DNA of 9,784 bases from Alphaproteobacteria bacterium (GCA_030425945.1 JAUHZL010000072.1:1-9784), one strand, 5' to 3'; counted from the first letter of the stretch, positions 1 through 7,301 are shown. Notes: generated from the sequence alone by a model not told the origin. Numbers and translations: made by a program.

Positions 1-119
1 TGCAGTCGGTGACCGCCGAACAGGTCATGGCCGCGGCCGAGCGGGTCTTCGACCGCAAGCAATCGGTGACCGGGATCTACCGGGCGCCCGCCCCCGCCCC
101 GCAGGAGATGATGCAATGA
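1..119 (+). CDS. M16 family peptidase, C-terminal end (partial)
   Basis: The window opens inside a reading frame (first full codon at position 3) that encodes about 38 residues and stops with TGA at 117-119. The end carries a helix with TAEQVMAAAERVFDRKQSV, then a short strand (VTGIYRAPAP) and a proline-rich tail. This is how M16 (pitrilysin/processing-peptidase-like) proteins often finish. The stop overlaps the start of the next M16 gene by ATGA, and tandem M16 genes commonly encode the two halves of one periplasmic zinc peptidase. Since the downstream copy lacks the catalytic motif, this upstream gene is inferred to be the active HxxEH subunit, but that part lies outside the window. Family assignment rests mainly on the neighbour; only the last domain edge is visible. 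Confidence 0.7.
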   Translation, partial: QSVTAEQVMAAAERVFDRKQSVTGIYRAPAPAPQEMMQ

Positions 120-1429
120 TCCGCGCTGTCCTGACTGCCGCTTTCGTCGCCCTCGCCGCGGTGCCGGCGCAAGCCGAGATCGACATCGTTCCCGTGACCT
201 CGCCCGGCGGAATCCACGCTTGGCTGGTGCAGGACACCTCGATCCCCTTCGTGTCGCTCGAGATGCGCTTCCGGGGCGGGGCGTCGCTCGATCCCGTCGG
301 GAAGGAAGGCGCGGCGTATCTGGCGACCGGTCTCTTGGAAGAGGGCGCCGCCGACATGGACGCACAGGCCTTCGCCACCCGGACCGAGGAACTGGCCGCC
401 AGCTTCGAGTTCGACGTCTACACCGACACCGCGTCGGTCTCGGCGCGCTTCCTGACCGAGAACCGCGACGCCGCCATCGCGCACCTGCGGGCCGCGCTGA
501 TCGAACCGCGTTTTGACGACGTGGCGATCGAGCGGGTGCGGAACCAGATCCTTTCGATCCTGTCGAGCAACGCGAAGGACCCGCAGGACATCGCCAACGC
601 GACGCTCGACACCCAGGTCTTCCCGGACCACCCTTACGGGCAGCAGCGCGAGGGCACGCCGGAAACCGTTGCCGCGCTGACCCGCGACGACCTGATCGCC
701 GCCCACCAGCGGCTGATGACCCGCGACAACGTCTATGTCGGGGCGGCCGGGGACATCTCGCCGGAAGAACTGGGCGCGCTCCTCGACACGCTGCTCGGCG
801 ACCTGCCGGCCAGCGGTGATCCGCTGCCCCCGGTGATCGCGCCCGTCCTTTCGGGCGACATCACGGTCGTGGACTGGGACACGCCGCAGTCGGTGGTGAT
901 GTTCGCCCAGCCCGGCCTGCAGCAGTCGGACCCGGATTTCATTCCCGCCTACATCCTGAACCAGATCCTGGGCGGGAGCGGGTTCTCGACCCGGCTGATG
1001 TCCGAAGTCCGCGAGAAGCGCGGTCTGACCTACGGGATCGGCAGCTTCATGGCGGTCTATGACCGGTCCGAGCTTCTGATGGGGCAGTTCTCGTCCGACA
1101 ACGGCAAGGTGGCCGAGGCCATCGGGCTGGTGAAGGACATCTGGGCCGATGTCGCGGCCAACGGGGTGACACAGGCCGAACTCGACGAAGCGAAGACCTA
1201 TCTGACCGGGGCCTACCCGCTGCGGTTCGACGGCAACGGGCGGATCGCGAACATCCTCGTGGGGATGCAGATTTCGGGCCTCGGCCTCGACTACATCCCG
1301 CAGCGCAATGACCTCGTGAACGCGGTGACGCTGGACGAGATCAACCGCGTGGCGACCTCGCTGTTGCAGCCCGACAAGCTGACCTTCGTGGTGGTCGGCC
1401 AGCCCGCGGGCCTGCCCGGAACGAACTGA
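116..1429 (+). CDS. M16 family peptidase-like protein, non-catalytic subunit
   Basis: A 437-residue protein with a Sec signal peptide (about residues 1-20, ending AVPAQA), so probably periplasmic. It has two M16 domains, roughly residues 22-225 and 245-430. In active M16 enzymes the first domain carries HxxEH; here the equivalent stretch around residues 67-77 reads AYLATGLLEEG, with no zinc-binding histidines. The second domain keeps the substrate-binding Arg/Tyr region (EVREKRGLTYG, residues 297-307). By analogy with known heterosubunit M16B peptidases this is the inactive partner that completes the chamber, while the preceding gene would supply zinc catalysis. The start at 116 is supported by AGGAG at 103-107 with 8-base spacing and by the ATGA overlap. 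Protein turnover or quality control in the envelope is likely; the substrate cannot be told. A strong terminator follows directly. Confidence 0.93.
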   Translation: MIRAVLTAAFVALAAVPAQAEIDIVPVTSPGGIHAWLVQDTSIPFVSLEMRFRGGASLDPVGKEGAAYLATGLLEEGAADMDAQAFATRTEELAASFEFDVYTDTASVSARFLTENRDAAIAHLRAALIEPRFDDVAIERVRNQILSILSSNAKDPQDIANATLDTQVFPDHPYGQQREGTPETVAALTRDDLIAAHQRLMTRDNVYVGAAGDISPEELGALLDTLLGDLPASGDPLPPVIAPVLSGDITVVDWDTPQSVVMFAQPGLQQSDPDFIPAYILNQILGGSGFSTRLMSEVREKRGLTYGIGSFMAVYDRSELLMGQFSSDNGKVAEAIGLVKDIWADVAANGVTQAELDEAKTYLTGAYPLRFDGNGRIANILVGMQISGLGLDYIPQRNDLVNAVTLDEINRVATSLLQPDKLTFVVVGQPAGLPGTN

Positions 1430-1434
1430 AGACC

Positions 1435-1462
1435 GCGACCGCCGCACCCGGCGGTCGCTTTT
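1435..1462 (+). terminator. Rho-independent terminator after the M16 pair
   Basis: A perfect 10-bp stem, GCGACCGCCG (1435-1444) pairing with CGGCGGTCGC (1449-1458), has a 4-base loop and is followed by TTTT (1459-1462). It begins 6 bases after the M16 stop codon. It separates the peptidase unit from mutL, so mutL must have its own promoter within a very short space or rely on readthrough. Confidence 0.88.
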
Positions 1463-1494
1463 CTCGGGGGCGGGGGCATGCTAATTGTGGGGGC

Positions 1495-3348
1495 ATGTCT
1501 CTCGCCAACCCCAATATCGACGCCCTGCCGCGCCAGATTCGTCAGCTCGACGAGGCTGCGATCAACCGGATCGCCGCCGGTGAGGTGGTCGAACGCCCGG
1601 CCTCCGCGATCAAGGAGCTGGTCGAGAACGCACTCGACGCCGGGGCGACGCGGATCACGGTCGAGTATGCCGACGGTGGCAAGACGCTGCTGCGCGTGAC
1701 CGATGACGGGCACGGGATTCCGGCTCAGGACCTGCCGCTGGCGCTGGCCCGGCACGCGACGTCGAAGATCGACGGCAGCGACCTTCTGAACATTCGCTCC
1801 TTCGGGTTCCGTGGCGAGGCCCTGCCCAGTCTCGGGGCGGTCGGGCGGTTGACCGTCACCAGCCGGGCGCTGGGCGCGGCCGAGGCCGCCGAGATCACCG
1901 TCAACGGCGGGGTGCGGGGTCCGGTGCGACCGGCAGCGCTGTCGAAGGGAACGGTCGTCACCCTGCGCGACCTCTTCAGTGCGACCCCGGCCCGGCTGAA
2001 GTTCCTGCGCACCGACCGGGCCGAGGCGCAGGCCATCGGCGATGTCGTCAAGCGCCTTGCGATGGCCGAGCCGAGCGTGGGGTTCACCCTGCGCGATGTG
2101 TCAGGCGGCGGAGAAGGCCGCACCGTGTTCCGGGCCGAGCCCGAGACCGGCGACCTGTTCGATGCGCTGCACCGGCGGCTCGGGACCGTTCTGGGGGCCG
2201 ACTTCGCCGAGAACGCGCTGCGAATCGAGACCCGGCGCGAGGACGTTCTGCTGACCGGCTATGCCGCCTTGCCGACCTACTCGCGCGGGGCGGCGGTGGC
2301 GCAGTTCCTGTTCGTCAACGGGCGTCCGGTCCGTGACAAGCTGCTGATCGGCGCGCTGCGGGCGGCCTATGCCGATTTCCTGTCTCGCGACCGGCATCCG
2401 GCGGCGGTCCTGTTCATCGACCTGCCGCCGCAGCTGGTCGATGTGAACGTGCACCCGGCCAAGGCGGAAGTCCGGTTCCGCGAACCGGGCGCGGTGCGGG
2501 GACTGATCGTGACGGCCCTGCGGCACGCGCTGGCGGAGGCCGGGCATCGCGCCTCGACCACCGTCGCCGGGGCGACCCTGGGGGCCTTCCGTCCGGAACC
2601 CGCAGGGGCCGCGCGGATCTACCAGATGGATCGCCCGTCTCCGGGGGCCTTGTCCCGCGCGCATGCCGCGCAGGCGCCGGACCCGGGCGGCTTGGCCGAG
2701 GCGCAGATGCCCTACACCCCGTCGGCGCGGGTGGAGGCCGCCGCTCCCGAGGCACCCGCGTCCGAGACGGCCCCGCTGGGCGCGGCGCGGGCGCAGGTCC
2801 ACGAGAATTACATCATTGCCCAGACCGCCGACGGGATCGTCATCGTGGACCAGCACGCCGCCCATGAGCGGCTGGTCTACGAACGCCTGAAGCGCCAGAT
2901 GGCCGAGCGAGGCGTGGCGGCACAGGCGCTGCTCATACCGGAGATCGTCGATCTCAGTCCCGGCGACTGCGCGACGCTGCTGGACGAGGCCCCGGCGCTG
3001 GCGAAGCTGGGCCTGACCCTTGAGCCGTTCGGTCCGGGTGCCATCGCCGTGCGCGAGACCCCCGCGATTCTCGGCCCCGTCGATGCGGGCGCGCTGTTGC
3101 GGGACCTGCTCGACGAACTGGCCGACCTTGGCCAGTCCGCGGCGGTGCAGACCCGGATCGAGGCGATCCTGTCCCGCATGGCGTGTCATGGCTCGGTGCG
3201 CTCCGGGCGGCGGATGAGCGCGGAGGAGATGAACGCCCTCCTGCGCGAAATGGAAGCGACCCCGCATTCCGGCCAGTGCAACCACGGGCGACCCACCTAT
3301 GTGGCGCTGAAGCTGTCCGACATCGAGCGGCTGTTCGGGCGCACATGA
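1495..3348 (+). CDS. mutL: DNA mismatch repair protein MutL, endonuclease type
   Basis: A 617-residue MutL. The N-terminal GHKL ATPase shows ELVENALDAGA with catalytic E41 and Mg-binding N45, DDGHGI (70-75), TSKI (89-92), FGFRGEAL (103-110) and TPARLKFL (164-171). A low-complexity Ala/Pro-rich linker covers about 350-425. The C-terminal dimerisation domain contains DQHAAHERLVYE (452-463), an exact DQHA(X)2E(X)4E endonuclease motif, plus ACHGSVRSG (from 563) and CNHGRP (595-600). This MutL should therefore nick the strand itself, as expected in bacteria without MutH. MutL couples MutS mismatch recognition to excision. ATG 1495 gives the usual short lead before IRQLDEAAINRIAAGEVVERP. The run GTGGGGGC before it is a poor ribosome site. 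The stop overlaps the rmuC start by ATGA. Confidence 0.98.
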   Translation: MSLANPNIDALPRQIRQLDEAAINRIAAGEVVERPASAIKELVENALDAGATRITVEYADGGKTLLRVTDDGHGIPAQDLPLALARHATSKIDGSDLLNIRSFGFRGEALPSLGAVGRLTVTSRALGAAEAAEITVNGGVRGPVRPAALSKGTVVTLRDLFSATPARLKFLRTDRAEAQAIGDVVKRLAMAEPSVGFTLRDVSGGGEGRTVFRAEPETGDLFDALHRRLGTVLGADFAENALRIETRREDVLLTGYAALPTYSRGAAVAQFLFVNGRPVRDKLLIGALRAAYADFLSRDRHPAAVLFIDLPPQLVDVNVHPAKAEVRFREPGAVRGLIVTALRHALAEAGHRASTTVAGATLGAFRPEPAGAARIYQMDRPSPGALSRAHAAQAPDPGGLAEAQMPYTPSARVEAAAPEAPASETAPLGAARAQVHENYIIAQTADGIVIVDQHAAHERLVYERLKRQMAERGVAAQALLIPEIVDLSPGDCATLLDEAPALAKLGLTLEPFGPGAIAVRETPAILGPVDAGALLRDLLDELADLGQSAAVQTRIEAILSRMACHGSVRSGRRMSAEEMNALLREMEATPHSGQCNHGRPTYVALKLSDIERLFGRT

Positions 3349-4517
3349 TCGAGATTGGCGGCGCGACCTACGCCTTCGACGACCCGCTGGTGCTGGGCAC
3401 CCTCGGGGCGTCCGCCGTGCTGGTGCTGTTCCTCGTGCTGATCCTCGCGGCGCTGCGGGGCGCGGCGCGCTCGGCCCGGATGGCGGAGCCGCTCTTCCAG
3501 CACCTGAACTACCTCGGGCAGACGGTGCAGGGCCTGTCGGACGGCCAGCAGCAACTGGCAGGCGGCCTGCGCAGCGTGTCCGAGGCGCAGGCGATGGCGC
3601 AGGCCCGGATGCTGGAGACGCTCGAGAAGCGCCTCGAAGACGTGACCTTGCGGATGAGCGAGACCCTGCACGGCACCGCGACCCGCACGGCGCGCAGCCT
3701 GGGCGAATTGCACCAGCGGCTCGAGACCATCGACAAGGCGCAGGCCAATATCGAGAAGCTGTCCGGCGACGTGCTGGGCCTGCAGGACATCCTGTCGAAC
3801 AAGCAGACCCGCGGCGCCTTCGGCGAGATCCAGTTGCACGACATCGTGGCCAAGGCGCTGCCGCCCGACGCCTTTACCATGCAGGCCACCTTGTCGAACG
3901 GGCGGCGGGCCGATTGCCTCGTCCACCTTCCCAATCCGCCCGGGCCGATCGTCATCGACTCGAAGTTTCCGCTGGAGGCCTACGAGGCCTTGCGCCGCGC
4001 CGCGACCGGGCGCGAGCGGGACGAGGCGGCGCGCACCTTCCGCACGGCGGTCCGGACCCACATCAAGGCGATTGCCGAGCGCTACGTGCTGGAGGGCGAG
4101 ACGGCGGATGGTGCCCTGATGTTCCTGCCGTCGGAGGCGGTCTACGCCGAGTTGCACGCCAGCTTCCCGGAGATCGTGCGCGAGGGCTTCGCGGCGCGGG
4201 TCTGGATCGTGTCGCCGACCACCTGCATGGCGACACTGAACACCATGCGGGCGGTACTCAAGGATGCCCGGATGCGGGAACAGGCCGGGCTGATCCGCAA
4301 GCAACTGGCGATGCTGCACCGCGATGTGGAACTGGTGGTCGAGCGGGTGGACAAACTGACCACGCATTTCGGGCAGGCGCGCCGCGACCTCGACGAGATC
4401 GGCACCGCGGCCGAACGGGCGGGCAAACGTGCCGCCCGGCTGGACAGTTTCGACTTCGGGGATGCGCCCGACATGGAGGGCGCGCGTCTTGCGCCCCTCA
4501 CCCGGCCGGACGCGTAG
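3345..4517 (+). CDS. rmuC: DNA recombination protein RmuC
   Basis: A 390-residue RmuC. The N-terminus has one membrane segment (about residues 17-38, rich in Leu/Val). A coiled-coil region follows (about 50-150, with many Gln/Glu/Leu and SLGELHQRLETIDKAQANIE). The RmuC core begins near KQTRGAFGEIQL (153-164), followed by RADCLVHLP (188-196), IVIDSKFPLEAYE (202-214), FLPSEAVYAEL (260-270) and WIVSPTTCMATLNT (287-300). RmuC proteins resemble restriction-endonuclease-fold nucleases and limit inversions at short repeats; the biochemical activity is not well defined. The start at 3345 (ATGA overlapping mutL) is chosen over in-frame ATG 3183, which would run 166 bases into mutL and add a sequence that looks like a frame shadow. 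Coupling to mutL suggests joint production of two genome-stability proteins. Confidence 0.95.
   Translation: MIEIGGATYAFDDPLVLGTLGASAVLVLFLVLILAALRGAARSARMAEPLFQHLNYLGQTVQGLSDGQQQLAGGLRSVSEAQAMAQARMLETLEKRLEDVTLRMSETLHGTATRTARSLGELHQRLETIDKAQANIEKLSGDVLGLQDILSNKQTRGAFGEIQLHDIVAKALPPDAFTMQATLSNGRRADCLVHLPNPPGPIVIDSKFPLEAYEALRRAATGRERDEAARTFRTAVRTHIKAIAERYVLEGETADGALMFLPSEAVYAELHASFPEIVREGFAARVWIVSPTTCMATLNTMRAVLKDARMREQAGLIRKQLAMLHRDVELVVERVDKLTTHFGQARRDLDEIGTAAERAGKRAARLDSFDFGDAPDMEGARLAPLTRPDA
4476..4499. terminator. Possible bidirectional hairpin between rmuC and chrR ends
   Basis: GGGCGC (4478-4483) pairs with GCGCCC (4491-4496) around a 7-base loop, and outer GA/TC pairs could extend it past one bulged base. 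It lies just inside the 3' end of rmuC and about 30 bases past the chrR stop on the other strand. Neither side has a T-run, so factor-independent termination is doubtful. With only 9 bases between the two convergent stop codons there is little other room for a terminator. Confidence 0.3.
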
Positions 4518-4526
4518 CGGCGGCCC

Positions 4527-5189
4527 TCAGATCCGCAGGAACGGCTGCGCGATCTTCGGCAGCAGGCCCGAGAACTTCAGCGGGGCATCGGTCGCCGCAA
4601 GGCAGATGCAGTCCTCGCCCGGTTCCGCGACCGGCGTATGTTCGACGTTCGGATCGCAGATCTCAATGTCGCCGGCCCCGAAGCGGGCGAATTCGTCGCG
4701 GAACGCGCCCTTCAGGACCAGTGTCATTTCGGTCCCGTTGTGGCCGTGGTCGGGCACTTCGGCCCCGGCCGGAATGTAGAGAAGGCGCACGCTGGCATTC
4801 TTCGACGTCGACAAGATCGCCTGCCGCACGCCCAGACCGGCCGGACGCCAGTTCACCGCGTCCAGATCGCCGCCGACGTAATCGCGCAGCGGTTCGGGAA
4901 ACAGGCCGCCCTTGCGCTTCGCGTGGTGGTTGTGGCCCACGCGGATCGGGGCATCCGGGCTGGACGCGATCCGCGCGAAGCAGGCGTCGAGCGCATCCTC
5001 GGACATCACGGCCTCGCCGGCATCCTCCAGAACCGCCCCGCCGACCGCTTCATGCGCCGCCAGTTGGGACCGGCACTCGTCGCAGAGCGACAGGTGGGTG
5101 GCAACGACCAGATTGAACGCCTCGGGCAGGGTGCCCGCCGCGTAAGCGGTCAGGATCGGGTCGGTCAGATGGTGCGCAATGGTATGCAT
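4527..5189 (-). CDS. chrR: ChrR-type zinc anti-sigma factor with cupin-like lid domain
   Basis: A 220-residue anti-sigma factor of the ChrR family. The N-terminal zinc anti-sigma domain (about 1-90) has H7, H32, C36 and C39, the HHCC set that binds zinc and holds RpoE inactive. The C-terminal cupin-like domain (about 100-205) has H148, H150, E154 and H184, the second metal site, and C194/C196. These positions fit R. sphaeroides ChrR numbering as I recall it, with a constant shift of 1 in the first domain and 7 in the second. In R. sphaeroides, singlet oxygen or organic hydroperoxides lead to ChrR loss and RpoE release. ATG 5189 is preferred because the protein then starts just before HTIAHHLTD, as in ChrR. 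A GTG at 5204, overlapping the rpoE stop, would add five residues. It is co-transcribed with rpoE. Confidence 0.95.
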   Translation of the reverse strand: MHTIAHHLTDPILTAYAAGTLPEAFNLVVATHLSLCDECRSQLAAHEAVGGAVLEDAGEAVMSEDALDACFARIASSPDAPIRVGHNHHAKRKGGLFPEPLRDYVGGDLDAVNWRPAGLGVRQAILSTSKNASVRLLYIPAGAEVPDHGHNGTEMTLVLKGAFRDEFARFGAGDIEICDPNVEHTPVAEPGEDCICLAATDAPLKFSGLLPKIAQPFLRI

Positions 5190-5200
5190 CGGTAGGGACT

Positions 5201-5770
5201 TCACTTCATTTCGTGGCGCAACCGCTCAAGCGCCAACCTAATACGAGACTTGATCGTGCCAAGGGGTAATCCCGTCTCGGTTGCAATTTCACTGTGCGAC
5301 AGGTCCCCGAAATAGGCGCGCTCCACCAGAAGCCGCTGTTTTTCAGGGAGTTGCTGCAGCGCGACGCGCAACCTTTCGGTGTCCTGCGCCAGCTCCATCA
5401 CCTCGGCCTGATCGGGCTCGGGCTCGGGGCCCCAGGGCAAATCTTCCGGCTCGGCGCGCCGATCCTTGCGCAGCAGGTCGATTCGCCTGTTGCGCGCAAT
5501 CGTGAAGACCCAGGTGGCCACGCTGGCCCGGCCGGGGTCGAACAGATGCGCCTTTTGCCAGACCGTTGCCATCACGTCCTGCGCACAATCCTCTGCCAGC
5601 GAGGGGCTGGCTCCCGACTTCATCAGGAAGGCCTTCACCCGCGGCGCAAAGTGCCGGAACAGGCGCGCAAACGCCTCCCGGTCCTGATGGTCGCGGACCC
5701 GCAGCAGGAGAGCCGTCCATTGCAGGTCGTCCTCTCCGCTTCTGCGGGGTGCCTTCGATGCGACAGCCAC
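5201..5770 (-). CDS. rpoE: RNA polymerase sigma factor RpoE, ECF11 type
   Basis: A 189-residue ECF sigma factor with region 2 at about residues 28-98 (FRHFAPRVKAFLMKSGA, then DVMATVWQKAHLFDPGRASV and TWVFTIARNRRIDLLRK) and region 4 at about 132-186 (LPEKQRLLVERAYFGDLSHS, then helix-turn-helix TGLPLGTIKSRIRLALERLR). An acidic linker with GPEPEPDQAEV (114-124) joins them. Near-identical stretches occur, from memory, in R. sphaeroides RpoE, the singlet-oxygen sigma factor, and the downstream chrR supports this. The GTG at 5770 is chosen because CGGAG lies 5 bases upstream (5780-5776). The open frame continues to a TTG at 5800 without a usable ribosome site. A candidate RpoE-dependent promoter upstream implies autoregulation. 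Expected targets are the divergent operon here and unlinked genes such as a photolyase. Confidence 0.95.
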   Translation of the reverse strand: MAVASKAPRRSGEDDLQWTALLLRVRDHQDREAFARLFRHFAPRVKAFLMKSGASPSLAEDCAQDVMATVWQKAHLFDPGRASVATWVFTIARNRRIDLLRKDRRAEPEDLPWGPEPEPDQAEVMELAQDTERLRVALQQLPEKQRLLVERAYFGDLSHSEIATETGLPLGTIKSRIRLALERLRHEMK

Positions 5771-5775
5771 TGAAA

Positions 5776-5780
5776 CTCCG
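5776..5780 (-). promoter_or_regulatory. Ribosome binding site that sets the rpoE start
   Basis: CGGAG on the minus strand, 5 bases before GTG 5770. It is the only good Shine-Dalgarno sequence near the 5' end of rpoE and argues against the upstream TTG at 5800. Confidence 0.6.
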
Positions 5781-5870
5781 TCCGCTTTGGTGCAGTTCAA
5801 CGCTCGATCATAGTGAGCGCCCGATACCTCTGCATCAGGAAAGTTGTCAGCCTGAGACCTGTCACGCGGG

Positions 5871-5899
5871 CTTTACGTCGCGCCTTCGGGGCTGGATCA
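5871..5899 (-). promoter_or_regulatory. Candidate RpoE-dependent promoter of rpoE-chrR
   Basis: On the minus strand TGATCC (5899-5894) is followed after exactly 18 bases by TAAAG (5875-5871). This resembles the TGATC-type -35 and TA-start -10 described for R. sphaeroides RpoE (ECF11) promoters. Transcription would begin near 5865, giving a leader of about 95 bases before GTG 5770. A T-rich stretch (a run of seven T on this strand, 5917-5911) lies just upstream of the -35 and could act as an UP-like element. Confidence 0.72.
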
Positions 5900-5933
5900 A
5901 CAAACCTTACAAAAAAACACACCGTAGCGAGAC

Positions 5934-5962
5934 TCATCCGATTGCGGGATTGTCGCGTAGCT
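5934..5962 (+). promoter_or_regulatory. Candidate RpoE-dependent promoter of the divergent operon
   Basis: TCATCC (5934-5939) is followed after 18 bases by TAGCT (5958-5962). The -35 differs by one base from the TGATCC found on the opposite strand, and the spacing is the same. Transcription would start near 5969, leaving a short leader of about 25 bases that contains GGAG (5982-5985), 8 bases before ATG 5994. The position and shared spacing support joint control by RpoE, but the -10 matches only in TA. Confidence 0.55.
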
Positions 5963-5993
5963 GTCACGTAAGTCGGACACCGGAGAGCGTGAC

Positions 5994-7301
5994 ATGCCAT
6001 TCGAAACCTTCAAGGGCGCCCCCAAGCGCATCGCCGTCATCGGCGGCGGGATCTCCGGGATGGGGGCGGCCTACATGCTGTCGCGGCATCACTCGGTCGT
6101 GCTCTACGAAAGCGAGCGCCGCTTCGGTGGCCATGCCCGCACCCTGAAGGCCGGTCGCTTCGGCGATCAGCCCGTCGATACCGGCTTCATCGTGTTCAAC
6201 CGGGTGAACTACCCGAACCTCGTCCGGCTGTTCGAGGATCTCGATGTCCCTGTCGCCAAGAGCGACATGAGCTTCGGCGCCTCGATCAACGGCGGTCGTT
6301 TCGAATACGGCCTGAAGTCGCTCGACGCGCTCTTCGCGCAGCGCCGCAACCTGGCCAATCCGAAGTTCCTGCGGATGATCCGCGACATCCTCCGGTTCAA
6401 TGCCCGCGCGCTGGAGGTGGCCGACGATCCCGAGATCACCATCGGGCAGTTTTTGTCCCGCCTCGGCACCGGCCCTTGGTTCCGCGACTATTACATCCTG
6501 CCGCTGTCGGGCGCGATCTGGTCCACCCCGGTCGACAAGATCCTCGACTTCCCGGCGCAGGCGCTGGTGACCTTTTTCCGCAACCACGCGCTGCTCGGCG
6601 TCACCGGTCAGCACCAGTGGTATACCGTTCAGGGCGGCTCGATCGAATACGTCAGCCGCCTTGTCGCCGCGATGGACCGTCAGGGGGTCGAGTTGCGTTC
6701 GGGCGCTGCCGTCAAGGCCGTCAAGCGCACCGAGGGCGGCGCGCTGGTCCGCGTCGAGGGCGGCGAGTGGGACAGCTTTGACGAGGTGGTCTTCGCCACC
6801 CATTCCGACGACACCCTCGCCCTGCTGGCCGACCCGAGCCCGGCCGAGCGCGCGGCGCTGGGCGCCGTCAAGTACCAGCCGAACGAGGCGGTCCTGCACT
6901 GCGACGAGACGCTGATGCCGAAGTCGCGCAAGGTCTGGTCGTCGTGGAACTATGTCGAGGCCCGCGACAAGGCCTCGGACAAGATCGACCTCACCTACTG
7001 GATGAACTGCCTGCAGCCGATCCCGAAAGAGGACCCGCTGTTCGTGACGCTGAACGCGACGCAGGCCATCCGCGAGGAGTGCATCTATGATGTCACGACC
7101 TTCCGGCACCCGGTCTACGATCTCGCGGCACAGCACGCGCGCGAGGCGCTGACCTCGATGCAGGGCATGCGGAACACCTGGTTCTGCGGCGCCTGGATGA
7201 AGAACGGCTTCCACGAAGACGGCCTCGCCAGCGCGGTGGACGTCGTCGAGACCATCGCCACCGGAACGGTGCGCACCGCCGAACCGGAGGTTGCCGCATG
7301 A
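5994..7301 (+). CDS. ufaD: FAD-dependent amine-oxidase-like oxidoreductase, UfaD-like fatty acid desaturase
   Basis: A 435-residue flavoprotein. The Rossmann FAD motif is RIAVIGGGISGMGAA (12-26), with E39 at the end of the second strand for ribose contact and RRFGGHART (42-50) after it. The C-terminal FAD-binding segment is WFCGAWMKNGFHEDGLASAV (396-415). No signal peptide is seen. Such proteins are often annotated as NAD/FAD-binding or cyclopropane-fatty-acid-associated amine oxidases. Position next to rpoE-chrR and order with DUF1365, GPH transporter and DUF3833 match R. sphaeroides RSP1091, which I recall as UfaD, the desaturase turning an 11-methyl monounsaturated phospholipid acyl chain into a methylated diene on the way to furan fatty acids. 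The symbol rests on synteny and family, not on an alignment. The start is supported by GGAG at 5982. The stop overlaps the next gene by ATGA. Confidence 0.88.
   Translation: MPFETFKGAPKRIAVIGGGISGMGAAYMLSRHHSVVLYESERRFGGHARTLKAGRFGDQPVDTGFIVFNRVNYPNLVRLFEDLDVPVAKSDMSFGASINGGRFEYGLKSLDALFAQRRNLANPKFLRMIRDILRFNARALEVADDPEITIGQFLSRLGTGPWFRDYYILPLSGAIWSTPVDKILDFPAQALVTFFRNHALLGVTGQHQWYTVQGGSIEYVSRLVAAMDRQGVELRSGAAVKAVKRTEGGALVRVEGGEWDSFDEVVFATHSDDTLALLADPSPAERAALGAVKYQPNEAVLHCDETLMPKSRKVWSSWNYVEARDKASDKIDLTYWMNCLQPIPKEDPLFVTLNATQAIREECIYDVTTFRHPVYDLAAQHAREALTSMQGMRNTWFCGAWMKNGFHEDGLASAVDVVETIATGTVRTAEPEVAA

Noticed and set aside
77..1447. Long open frame on the minus strand opposite the M16 gene (456 codons)
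   Set aside because: It is Arg/His/Gln-rich with no recognisable domain and lies wholly opposite a well-supported gene; such frames are common in high-GC DNA.
3183..3344. Upstream in-frame start for rmuC at 3183
   Set aside because: It would overlap mutL by 166 bases, and the added residues look like an out-of-frame reading of the conserved MutL C-terminus. ATG 3345 precedes the membrane segment as expected.
5771..5800. TTG start of rpoE at 5800
   Set aside because: There is no ribosome site at a proper distance, whereas GTG 5770 has CGGAG 5 bases upstream.
5801..5819. Hairpin CGCTC...GAGCG in the rpoE leader
   Set aside because: Only 5 bp with a 9-base loop; not enough to call a regulatory structure.
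5828..5857. Sigma-70-like CTGACA-N18-TATCGG on the minus strand upstream of rpoE
   Set aside because: The -10 is poor and the spacing long; the RpoE-type motif further upstream is a much better match.
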